A stretch of 64,000 bases of DNA. It comes from Agrostemma githago (taxonomy: Eukaryota; Streptophyta; Magnoliopsida; Caryophyllales; Caryophyllaceae). Where the stretch lies: positions 65,613,666 to 65,677,665 of the forward strand of contig OY288251.1 of the NCBI GenBank assembly GCA_958450325.1. The letters are read 5' to 3'. Below the pieces are notes generated by a model. It made no database searches and was not told the origin of the DNA. It saw nothing but the letters and a program-made list of their open reading frames with translations. Positions 1 to 9,664 of the stretch are shown here, piece after piece (position 1 is the stretch's first letter; every line of letters begins with the position of its first letter). The position numbers and the translations under genes were made by a program.

Positions 1-245
1 TGGTTGCAGGCGACCCCGATTTTTCCCACCGCCCAGACTAACTCGATATGTGCGTGGCTATCAACTTTAATGACTAATTTTCAGCGTCTTCGTTCATATA
101 TATCGATGAGAATTTAATGCTATGTTTTTACGTCAACTGTTTGTACTTGCTCTCTTGCATAGATGTTTACTTCTGACAATAATTTACGTTACTAACCTAT
201 CAATTTATCAATTAAATATTACCTTATTTGACTTCGCTAGCTGCA

Positions 246-253
246 TATAAATA
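246..253 (+). promoter_or_regulatory. TATA box of the RPA-like gene
   Basis: A TATAAATA motif lies 113 bases upstream of the ATG at 359, leaving room for a transcription start near 275-285 and a short A-rich leader. The rest of 1-358 is AT-rich with no other recognisable gene. It is probably the upstream part of the Helitron that carries the gene; no Helitron 5' end (TC...) can be recognised with confidence, so it probably lies outside the window. Confidence 0.5.
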
Positions 254-625
254 CCACATGCATACTACTTTACCGATATACTTTTTTAACACCCGAACTA
301 AAATATACAACGCAATATTGCAACAAAATAGCCAAGAAACAAACAACAAAGGAAATCAATGGCGCCAATAACAAATACTATTGCAGGCTTGGTCCCCTCA
401 AAGTCCAAATATCAAATAACAACACGGACCACGAGGATATGGTGCGTAACACCGAACAAGGGTAGTCCCCCCCCCCCACTGTCGCTGGACATGGTGCTAT
501 TAGACAAAGAGGTGAGGTCACAACCCTTTAATTGGACCAACATTTTCATTCGGTGTCTATTTCTAACGATGATAACGAATTACTGAAAAGTTTATTCCAT
601 GTGATTCTGGCCAGAGAAACCATAT

Positions 626-630
626 ACATG
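626..630. repeat. Target-site duplication of the Tat element (left copy)
   Basis: acatg directly precedes the LTR start at 631 and recurs at 12019-12023 directly after the far LTR end. It lies inside exon 2 of the RPA-like gene. A perfect 5-bp duplication shows that both outer ends belong to a single insertion event. Confidence 0.9.
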
Positions 631-3099
631 TGTGGACATGACATAGGTCCACCCCGACGCGGACACGCGCGGGTTTGGGGAGGCGAATGAATCTCCATAT
701 GAGATGGGTCGAATTGAATTTTAAATCGAAGTAGGAGTCGCCACCGAATTTTGTGGTTATTCGGAACCATTCGAACACACTCTATGTCGTAGTGGGCCAT
801 ATTTAAAACATGGCCCATTTCCGATGTCAGAGCTTATCGGGTTCGTCCCTTAGCATTTGATACCGATACCGACATTATCGGATACCGTGTATTGAATGAC
901 TCTCGTTGCCAATGGATTCGGACATCCGGAAACCATGGTTCTGAGTAAGGGGTGAGAGTACGTGTTGGGAAGTTCATTGAGAACACCCAACCCCGCCCGC
1001 ACTTAGCGGCCTTTACTAAGATATCGTTCGTTTTTTACGTACACGTGTTAGTTCGACGGTTGAATGATATGCAAACATTATTTTCCTAAGACATGTGAGA
1101 AAAATAAATAAATGGGTTGCTAAATCGTTTAATGCATATTAAACTAATAACGTCAAAGTTATTTTAGCATGTGAAATTCGTTTTAGTCTAATAAAACGAT
1201 AAAAACAAAACATGAAAATAAATTGCTACAAACACGAGAAAACGGGTTAGTAACGATGAATAAAGATGTAAATAAATAATATGCATGATTTTTGAAAAGA
1301 CTTATGACACGTGATGGATTAGCACGTGTTGACCGAGGTCAAAAAAAGTATTTATCGAAATATGTCGCGAAAGTTGCTTTTTATGTAAGATTCGAAAAGA
1401 ATAAAAAATAGAAAAGCGAGGAAACGAGAAGAAAAGAAAGCCGGCGGACCAGGCCACCGCGCGAGTCGACTGACCGGCGCGCGACTCGCGTGGCAGACTG
1501 TCCGGTTTTTTTACTTTGTCGAAAAAAATCATTAATTTATATAAATCGCGTACAAATATGGATTAATTTATGCCCGATTCATATTTTCGATATTCGTCGT
1601 ATTCGATATTCGATTATGAAATCGATATCGGATAGTCGGAATGGATAAAAAGTTTTAAGAAAAATTGTTTTGTAGAAAAAGCGATGTTTAAGAAAAAAAA
1701 TCGAGGAAAACGAAGAAGAAAGGGCCGTGGATTCAGCCCGCCGTGCGAGTCGCCTGGGGGTGGCGCGGCTCGCCCGGTCTGCTGTCCCTGTTCTGTTTTT
1801 CGAGAAATTGTTAATTTCGATAGATCGTGTATAAATATGAATTAATTTATACTCGATCTATGCTTTCGATATTCGTCGTATCCGATATTCGATTATGAAA
1901 TCGATATTGAATACTCGGAATGATTTTAGAAAAGGTTTTGAAAAAAGTTTGTTTTTTGAACGAAAAGTAAGAAAAAAGAATTTTGAACGAAAAAGATGTT
2001 GATTTTCTCCGCGTATAAAATCGTCGAATTTTGTTTAAAAAGATGTAACGATTTTATTTAGCATCAACGAGAAATAATTAATTTTGTTCTTGTTGGATAC
2101 AATATTCGATTAGAGAATCGATATCGTATTTTAAGAACGTTTAAAAAAAGTTTTTGTAGTATCGATTATTAGAAATAATGAATATGCGACAAACGACCCA
2201 TATTAAAAACGTGAGAAAGGAAGAGAAGAAAGAGAAGAATCGGGTTTGATTTACACCCTCAACCTACATGCTTTGTTTTCTCGGGATAAGGCTCATCGGA
2301 AAGTGGTTTAAACTTGGGAACGTCGAGATGATGCGGGATGAGTTAAGGTGTATGGTTGGACGTGTAGTTGGGCGTGTGGTTGGATGGTTTCTCGGGGTTT
2401 CGAGGCTTCTTCGGGAATATGTCGGGATTTGCTTTGAATTATTTCTACTAGATATCGAGGATGTATGTGTATAATGGCTGTTCAAAACGTTGTTTTTTAA
2501 ACCGTGTCTTTTGTGTTGGACGAGAGGTCCTATTTATAGGAATCGAGGTAGCCTTGCTTGTGTGACAAGAAATACCGGTTTGGATAGGAAATACGAGAGT
2601 TCGAGAGGAAACCAAAGTCTCGTTTCTTAGTGGGGAAGCCAAATATCTCGGCTGTCAAGGGGAGAGTTTCGGCTGTTTTGGATGTCTTGGCCGAGTATTT
2701 GGAGCTCGGTCGAAATCTGATTCGGTTTCCGGATAGAACTCCTACTTGAGATCGAATTCTACCTTTAACGGAATTGTTTAATGTCTTCGAATCTGATTTT
2801 TTTGGTAGTGTTGGAGTCCAAGCCGGACACGTGAGGTGTCACGGTTGGTCCGCGAATCTCGGGAAAAAATGCTAAAAGACGGTTTTACCCCTGGTGACGG
2901 TTTCGACCCAAATTAGTCTTATTTGACTCGAAACGACCCACTGGGCCTGGATTTGAGGTTGGTTTTGTAAGATTTGTACTCCGTAATAAGTCTAAACCAA
3001 ATGTCCATGATTATGAGCCCATATCCGAGTCCATCAAAGCACGTTTACGTCCAATCATCATCAGGTGTTTGGCGGGAACTATTATAGACACCTGACGGT
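631..3099 (-). repeat. 3' LTR of the Tat element, tip deleted
   Basis: It matches the other LTR from 631 to 3099, where it stops inside the shared cctgacggt; the terminal ccaaatgtgggtgtctaca seen at 12000-12018 is missing. It retains about 170 bases (roughly 2747-2919) that the 5' LTR has lost. It contains two degenerate sub-repeats of about 265 bases (near 1430-1665 and 1695-1930). Each has a GC-rich gcgagtcg/cgactcgc block followed by an AT-rich stretch rich in cgatattcg and aaatcgatat. Confidence 0.9.
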
Positions 3100-5757
3100 T
3101 CCCGAGGGGTTTATCTTCCCAATTATGTCTATTCCCCATCTTGAAAATGGCCAGGGTGATGTCATGGTGTACAGCAGGGATGGTGGCATATGGTGCACAT
3201 TGGCAAAGATTTGACAATTATGGCAATGTCTAACATATAGCTGGCAGTCGGTTTCCATGCTATTCCAGTAGTATCCGAGCCTCATTATTTTCCGGACTAA
3301 CATCTGGGCATTCATGTGTGGGCCGCATTCGCCATCATGTACCTCAGCCATAACTTTTTCGGCGTTGGTTCTATCGATGCATCGAAGGAGAGCCCCCTGT
3401 GCTGTCTTTTTGTAGAGTTGTCCGTCGTCGGTGCGGACGAACTGGGCTGCTTGCCTACGTAAGGCCTTTCTGGCTCGATTGTCAGCTTCGGGTGGATATT
3501 CTCCGGTTGTTAAGTATGCCAACACAACTTGATACCATGGCTCGGGATCAGGTATCTCGATATCTTCGATGTCGTGAATATATGCTGGCTCGGATCGTCT
3601 TTCGACACAGATCGGCATACTGGTCACGTGATCGGGAATATTTAGCAAAGATGCCAGTTTTAAAAGTGCATCTGCGAATTGATTCTCTTCCCGAGGTAGG
3701 TATATATATTCTACCTTTTGGAACTGTTTCTCGAGATCCCTTACTCGTGCCTGGTAGGCCACGAGATTAGCATTTCGAGTCTTCCATTTTTGGAGTGCTT
3801 GATTAATGACCAGAGATGAATCACCGTGTACTCGGAGGTTTGTGACCCCTAAGTCGGCGGCGGCTTGTAGCCCGTGGATACATGCTTCATACTCAGCAGC
3901 ATTATTAGTGACGTCGAAGTCTAATTTGATGGATACGGGAGTATGTTCCCCTCTTGGCGAGATTAGGAGGATTCCGACTCCAAATCCCCGGAAATTGGAT
4001 GCCCCGTCAAAGTATAAGTCCCATGCTTCGGTGTCAGTGTGGAAAATGTCTTCATCTGGGAAGGACCAGGTGTCGGTGTGTCCTTCTTCGGTTATGGGAC
4101 TGCCAGCGAGAAATTCGGCTACTATTCGTCCTTTGATGGCTTTCAATGGTACGAACTTTAGATCGAACTCTGCGAACATTAGGGTCCATCTTGATATCCT
4201 GCCGTTGAGGATGGGCTTCTCGAAAAGGTACTTGATTGGATCCATTCTGGATAATACCTGTACCTCGTAACTGAGCATGTAATGTCGGAGCTTCTTGGTG
4301 GCCCAGACCAAAGCTAAGCATGTTTTCTCGAGCATGGTGTATTTACACTCGTACTCTAAAAATTTCTTGCTGATGTAGTATATAGCCCGTTCCTCGGAGT
4401 TGACCGTTTGAGCTAGCATAGCCCCCATGGCTGTCTCTGTCGTGGTTAGGTATAGCGACAAAGGCAAACCATGCTGAGGTGGCATCAGGACCGGCGGCGA
4501 GGATAAGATTTCTTTGATTCTATCAAAGGCTGCTTGACACTTGTCATCCCATAGTAACCGTTCCCCTATTTTCAGCTTCTTGAAGATCGGTTCACACACC
4601 ATGGTTAGTTTTGAAATGAACCTGCTGATGTATTGAACTTTTCCGAGAAACCCTCTTATCTCCTTTTTGGTTTTAGGGGGCTGCATCTCGGTGATGGCCT
4701 TGATTTTGGCTGGATCGACTTCGGTACCTCGTTGGCTAACGATATGACCCAGTAATTTGCCAGATGTTACCCCGAAACTGCATTTCTGAGGGTTTAGCCT
4801 CATGTTGTATTTGCGTAATCGGGTGAAGAATTTTCTCAGGGCGGTGATGTGACCGTCCCTGTCTTTAGATTTGACGATCATGTCGTCTACGTAAACTTCC
4901 ACTTCTTTATGCATCATGTCATGTAATAAAGTTGTGGCGGTTCGTTGGTAGGTGGCCCCGGCATTGATGAGACCAAATGGCATAACAGTATAACAATAAG
5001 TACCCCAAGGTGTAATGAAGATGGTCTTATCCATATCTTCTTCTGCCATCTTTATCTGGTTATACCCCGCATACCCGTCCATAAATGATAGGAGGGCATG
5101 GTCAGCTGTGTTATCCACCAATATATCGATGTGTGGTAACGGAAAATCGTCTTTCGGGCTCGCCTTGTTAAGATCCCGAAAGTCTACACAGACGCGAACC
5201 TTACCATCCTTTTTAGGGACTGGTACTATGTTTGCAACCCAATCTGGATACTCGGAGACTCGTATGAACCCAGCCTTGAATTGTTTGTCGACTTCCTCCT
5301 TGACTTTAAGGGACCATTCGGGCCTCATGCATCGGAGTTTTTGTTTAACCGGCTTGAACCTTTCCTTGATCGGTATATGGTGCTCGGCTATTTCGCGATC
5401 AATCCCCGGCATGTCCTTGTAGGACCATGCGAAGACGTCTTTGAGTTCTTGAAGGAGAACTATGAATTGTTGTTTCTCCTCGGGATCTAAGGATAATCCT
5501 ATCTTAAGCATCTGAGGTTCTAAGGTTGTTCCCACGTTGATGGATTCAGTTTCTTCGATTACCGGATTGGGGGATTCCCTTTGCTCTAGTTGCTCGATCA
5601 GATGTGGACGTAAGGACACCTGTTCGTCGGGTTTCTCAATGTCATTGCACATAATATTTTTGAAATTGAGAAAGTTTTGAAAATGAGACAAGTCGTAAGC
5701 AGAACGGTTGTTATTATTGCTCATGAATTGAGAAAATAGCTTGAAAAGAGCTGTCAT
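3082..5757 (-). CDS. Tat pol: reverse transcriptase, two RNase H domains, truncated integrase
   Basis: Open for 891 codons. RT has the VRVCVDFRDLNKA motif and the catalytic YVDDM near residue 289 (4879-4893). A gypsy RNase H follows, then a second RNase H starting at DLYFDGASN near residue 580, the Tat hallmark. The integrase zinc finger (H...H...CHNC) is near residues 800-845. The integrase core begins at WGIDIIG near residue 877 and is cut off after about ten residues; the last residues are encoded by LTR sequence across the deletion junction at 3099/3100. The catalytic D-D-E core is therefore absent and the product cannot integrate. The ATG at 5757 follows directly and in frame after a TAG (5758-5760) that ends the protease frame, so this ATG need not be the real start; readthrough or splicing could join the two. 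Confidence 0.9.
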   Translation of the reverse strand: MTALFKLFSQFMSNNNNRSAYDLSHFQNFLNFKNIMCNDIEKPDEQVSLRPHLIEQLEQRESPNPVIEETESINVGTTLEPQMLKIGLSLDPEEKQQFIVLLQELKDVFAWSYKDMPGIDREIAEHHIPIKERFKPVKQKLRCMRPEWSLKVKEEVDKQFKAGFIRVSEYPDWVANIVPVPKKDGKVRVCVDFRDLNKASPKDDFPLPHIDILVDNTADHALLSFMDGYAGYNQIKMAEEDMDKTIFITPWGTYCYTVMPFGLINAGATYQRTATTLLHDMMHKEVEVYVDDMIVKSKDRDGHITALRKFFTRLRKYNMRLNPQKCSFGVTSGKLLGHIVSQRGTEVDPAKIKAITEMQPPKTKKEIRGFLGKVQYISRFISKLTMVCEPIFKKLKIGERLLWDDKCQAAFDRIKEILSSPPVLMPPQHGLPLSLYLTTTETAMGAMLAQTVNSEERAIYYISKKFLEYECKYTMLEKTCLALVWATKKLRHYMLSYEVQVLSRMDPIKYLFEKPILNGRISRWTLMFAEFDLKFVPLKAIKGRIVAEFLAGSPITEEGHTDTWSFPDEDIFHTDTEAWDLYFDGASNFRGFGVGILLISPRGEHTPVSIKLDFDVTNNAAEYEACIHGLQAAADLGVTNLRVHGDSSLVINQALQKWKTRNANLVAYQARVRDLEKQFQKVEYIYLPREENQFADALLKLASLLNIPDHVTSMPICVERRSEPAYIHDIEDIEIPDPEPWYQVVLAYLTTGEYPPEADNRARKALRRQAAQFVRTDDGQLYKKTAQGALLRCIDRTNAEKVMAEVHDGECGPHMNAQMLVRKIMRLGYYWNSMETDCQLYVRHCHNCQIFANVHHMPPSLLYTMTSPWPFSRWGIDIIGKINPSGTVRCL

Positions 5758-6915
5758 CTAATCACTAGTCAGTGGCGGGATAGGTAGGGTGCCCGGGACA
5801 GACCCCGAGGCACCAGGAATAGTTAAAGGGAGAGGGGGAGTTACAGGACTGACCCTAGCACCGGACTCACTAGACTCAATCTTAGACTCTGACTCGGACT
5901 CCGACTCGGACTCAAACTCAGATTCTGGCATTTCTCCTTCCCCTGTGATCAGCTTATAAGTCCTTCCTTGACTGTCAGTCCACTTGACAGTCTTCCTCCA
6001 GGCTCTGCTTCCGGTTCCGGATCCGACCTCCGAGATTAGCTTAGATGGATCAAAGGTGCGGCTGCGGAGAATGAGGCTGACCAGCTCTTCCTTCGGCGTT
6101 GGGGCCGCGAGTTCCTCTCTGAAAAGTAGCTCTAGTGCGGGCTCGGCATTCCTAACATTTTCGGACCGGTTGAGGGCGAAAATGTCGTCTGGTATGTAAT
6201 TGCAGACCTGGGCCGAGTGGGTCCCAGGGCGCATGGTTGTGGGCCGATATAGGCCAGTTTGGACGGTCTCGAACACTGGAGTGACAAAGATAATCTTGCC
6301 GGTTCCGGTTTGACCCATGTTTTCCGGGGTTAGGGTGTAGCCCAGGCCTGTTTGAGTCCTCCCATTGTCCAGAACTTCGAGGATTTTTCCTGCAGGGAGA
6401 TCGGGCCTTGATGTAACCCCCGGTAGAAAGCCCAGATTTTGCAACATTCGGTCAAGGCGAACCGTGAAGTAAGGACGGAAGAGATGATCTTCTTCGATGG
6501 CCCCTACGAAATCGAACCCCCAGAGATCGGTACGGCCTGAGGTGTTGCAGTTAGCCACAGTCATAGGTGTGGCTTCTAGGGTGATGACGGTGTCATGCAG
6601 AGGTAGCTTGATTTTCCGATGCAAGGTGGAGGACACAGCCCTGGTCGCGTGGATCCAAGGTCTTCCCAAATGAAGGTTGAAGGAGGAAGTCACGTCAATC
6701 ACTTGAAATTCCAACTCCTTTTCTATCGGGCCTGTTATGATAGTGAGTTTTGTGGCTCCGGCTACTAACTTTGGGCTTCCGTCAAAAGCCTGAATGGTTT
6801 GAGCCATGGGAATGTAGTCAGCCTCGGTGATGCCGAGGGCTTTGGCGGTCCTCAAGGGGAGGACGTTGACTGCTGACCCGTCGTCAATTAGGGTGTTGGT
6901 TGGTACTTTCCACGG
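5758..6915 (-). CDS. Tat protease region with acidic linker
   Basis: Retropepsin-like aspartic protease. The active-site motif LIDDGSAVNVLP lies at about 6849-6891, upstream of any ATG, so the frame is entered from gag rather than started here. FNLHLGRPWIH follows about 75 residues later, as in plant gypsy proteases. The C-terminal 150 residues are low complexity, with an acidic SE-rich run (near 5870-5925) and a proline-rich tail ending at TAG 5758-5760. Upstream, the typical lead-in (NMALYITVIC) is in a different frame, so a frameshift lies near 6910-6925. The linker may be partly intronic, because Ogre-type elements are known to splice between protease and RT; that is inference. Confidence 0.8.
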   Translation of the reverse strand, partial: PWKVPTNTLIDDGSAVNVLPLRTAKALGITEADYIPMAQTIQAFDGSPKLVAGATKLTIITGPIEKELEFQVIDVTSSFNLHLGRPWIHATRAVSSTLHRKIKLPLHDTVITLEATPMTVANCNTSGRTDLWGFDFVGAIEEDHLFRPYFTVRLDRMLQNLGFLPGVTSRPDLPAGKILEVLDNGRTQTGLGYTLTPENMGQTGTGKIIFVTPVFETVQTGLYRPTTMRPGTHSAQVCNYIPDDIFALNRSENVRNAEPALELLFREELAAPTPKEELVSLILRSRTFDPSKLISEVGSGTGSRAWRKTVKWTDSQGRTYKLITGEGEMPESEFESESESESESKIESSESGARVSPVTPPLPLTIPGASGSVPGTLPIPPLTSD

Positions 6916-8602
6916 CAGATGACCGTGATGTAGAGAGCCATGTTGTGGGCTGGCCCAAATGGTGGTAGATCAGCGTTGGAGAAGGTAATTAGTGGGCCTT
7001 CTTCCTTATCTTTCCCCTTTAGGTGGGGCAGAACCGTGGCTACCATTTTGGCTGGAGTAGCCATAGAGTCGATTTTGACTTGATCGAGGGCCTTAGTGAG
7101 TGCCTCTCGGTGTTCCTAGGAGCTGACTAGGAGTTGCCATATAGAGAGGTCAACTCGAGTTCTATTTAGCTGCTTCACAAGAGCCTTTTCAGCAGTTGGC
7201 TCTTCTGGGGCGGGCTCCACCCTAAGTGGTTCGGCAATGATGAGGGCTTGACTAGTGGCTAAGACCTTGGACTTAACCTTTTGAACCTCCTCCGGTGTGA
7301 TGGGGACAGCTTCCTCTTTGTTGAGGTAGACGTCGTCTTCGTCGTCGCACCAGATCCCGTTTATTTGCGGGATAAATGGAGAAATGAGGTGTGAGCAATC
7401 CACTATTTCCCCGGCGAAGATGGCGTGAGTAGCCAACGGATTATCCTTGTTGTTGAGTTTGCTCCGGGGCAAAGAGATTTTCCCGCTCTCGATGAGATCT
7501 TGGATAAGGTGCTTTAGCTTCCAACATTTCTCGGTGTCGTGTCCCTTACCACGATGGTACTGACAGTAGGCCGGGAGGTTGTAGGCCTTAGAGCGTCGCT
7601 CGACCGGGAGATCAGGTGTTGGGCCTATCGGGGTGATCAGGCCTTTTGATGATAGCCTCTGCAGGGCATTTTCATAGGTGGTGCCTATGTCGGCGAATAC
7701 CCGGGGGGTGGTATTCTTCTGGGACGAGGTATCAAGTGCATTTACCTCGTCAAAAATGCTACGAGTGGCAGCAGTAGATGTGGGCTTGCTTGTTGATGAG
7801 CTGGCTCCTTGGTATCCCTTGGCGGAGGCCTTAGTGAGGCTTTCCAACCGTAGATCATCTTCGATTCTCGTTCCCATCTCAGTTAGGACCGCAAAGCTAG
7901 GTATGATGGCATACCGGAGATGGACTCGGTAAGCAGGAAGGAGGTTCTTGACGAAGGCTTCAACCAGCACTTTTCACTGGGCTTATCGACCAGTTTGACG
8001 CTTTCAGCCCTCCAGCGTTGAAGGTATTTCGTAAATCCTTCCTTAGGTTCCTGGGCCATTACTTCCAGGGTGCGCATAGTGGTCTGGATTTCTGTGTTGT
8101 CGGCGTAGTTCCGAGCGAATTCCGTTGCCACGTCATCCCAAGTTTTGTATTTCTTGGAATCAAGCCGGTAGTACCAGGCTCTTGGGTGCTTCTCGAGAGA
8201 AGAAGCGACTAGGTGCTTGAACATGTTGGACTTAACCCCCTTAAGGGCCATGAACTCCTTGAAAGCCCGGATATGGTGGACCGGGTCTTCAGTACCCTCG
8301 AACATTGGCAGGCCCGTCAGATTGAGATTGGCGGGTAGTTCGTCGGTCAATGGGGTGTAGATCCGAGCATTCTCCGTGTGGATGGAGTTTTGGGTCGACA
8401 GATGGACCTGTTCTTGCAGTTTGTGGACTGCGCTAGACAATTCAGCTAAAGGCCCAGTAGTATCGACACTGCCGCTGGGAGTTCCCTGCTCCACGGCACT
8501 TACCCGGGTGAGGATGGCGATCTGGTCCCCTCTCATCGACGTGATCATGTCTTCCAGCTTGGTCAATGAGGCCCTCAATTCGTCTATGGCTTGTTGCGTC
8601 AT
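6916..8602 (-). pseudogene. Tat gag, broken
   Basis: Capsid/nucleocapsid precursor. The N-terminal part (8602 to about 7965, MTQQAIDELRAS...) carries the retrotransposon gag core, with PMFEGTEDPVHHIRAFKEFM and a WDDVATEFARNY region. A frameshift near 7965-7970 moves the frame to 7970-7116. That segment has a CCHC-like zinc knuckle, CQYHRGKGHDTEKCWKLKH (about 7520-7565; spacing C-X2-H rather than C-X2-C). TAG at 7116-7118 then interrupts; the same frame stays open beyond it (EHREALTKALDQVKID...) toward the protease, so it looks like a single nonsense change, possibly CAG to TAG. Not functional as it stands. Confidence 0.85.
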
Positions 8603-9644
8603 GGCTCGGGTGTGGGGTGGCCTGTCTGTAAGGACACCGCGTAATCAGTAACTGACCCATATCTTAGAATCAAAGAGTACATCCCGAGCAAGGAAAAGAC
8701 TAGACGAGAAAAAGACTGAAGACCGACTCCTAGACGGGTGACTCATGGACGGTGGGCCTTCCTTAGGATTCGGCAAAGTGGGCCTAGTCCCGTTCGAAGG
8801 AAGGTCTACGTGAGAATTCCCCAGACTTTGGACTCGAGTGTGTAAACGGGCTTCCCTTTGCAGGAGTTTGTCCTACAAAGGTGGGCCGTGCCTTGACAAA
8901 TAAGGCGGACTGGGATGGGGTAGAAACTCGTGATGTAAGATCGACGGAGTTTCGACACTATAGACTCTTACAACCTATGACAAGACCCGACACTGCTAAA
9001 TACGGGAAGTCCTAAGAAGAAGAGGGTTTTGAAAAGAGAATTTGGATTTGAAAACCGAGCAAAGTCGGGTAGAATGGCCCGATTTTTTTGAAAACCGAGA
9101 AAAAGGTCATCGGGCCGAGATTTCGGGCTTTTTTTTTTGAAAAGGTTTGGACAGCATACCGTCTAAAAATAGGCTATTTTGAGTCAAAATCAAAAGTCTT
9201 AAATTTGGTAGTTTTCCGGGTTTTGAAAAATAGATGGGTTTGAAAAGATGCAAGTTTTTTGAAAAAGACCAAAAGAAGATCAAGTAGCATGTAGTCACGG
9301 AAACAGTATAATGACGCCATGTATGCTCTTAGTCTAAGTCTCGGTCGGTCGAATATGGTCTATACCAACGACGATCGCATTCTCGCAAATCAGGACGGTC
9401 TTCCTAAGCCGAGTTGGTCTTAAAACCTGCCGTAAAACCCATGCGAGTTCCGCCATCGAAGTCTTTAGTGCACCCATGTAGGAATGCACCGTAGTATAGT
9501 GGGACGTCGGTCACAAGTAACCGGCCCGGGAAAGAATTGGGTTATGCATGAACCATTGAACTAAAACGTGTACATTACTAATCGAACGATTTCTTTTCGA
9601 GTCTCACCCTGAGGATGCCGATGGTAAGTGACACATCAGTTAAT
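8603..9644 (-). other. Tat 5' untranslated leader
   Basis: About 1 kb between the primer-binding site and gag. No coding frame of note is seen. Long untranslated leaders are normal in Tat elements and would hold dimerisation and packaging signals, none of which can be recognised by eye. Confidence 0.6.
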
Positions 9645-9661
9645 CCCCAGCGGAGTCGCCA
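9645..9661 (-). other. Primer-binding site of the Tat element
   Basis: On the minus strand TGGCGACTCCGCTGGGG begins three bases inside the 5' LTR boundary (LTR ends at 9665). The TGG start, complementary to a tRNA CCA end, and the position are diagnostic. The likely primer is a tRNA-Arg, as reported for Ogre-type elements; the tRNA identity is from memory and less sure. Confidence 0.75.
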
Positions 9662-9664
9662 AAT

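Noticed and set aside
359..586. A stand-alone 75-residue gene
   Set aside because: A good splice donor at 511/512 and the downstream RPA-like exons show that only 359-511 is coding; the rest of the frame is intron.
2264..2642. Frames of 64-73 residues in the Tat LTR
   Set aside because: Repeated in the other LTR only because the LTRs are copies; no start context or domain.
3399..4270. Plus-strand frames of 123 and 154 residues
   Set aside because: Shadows antisense to the Tat pol reading frame.
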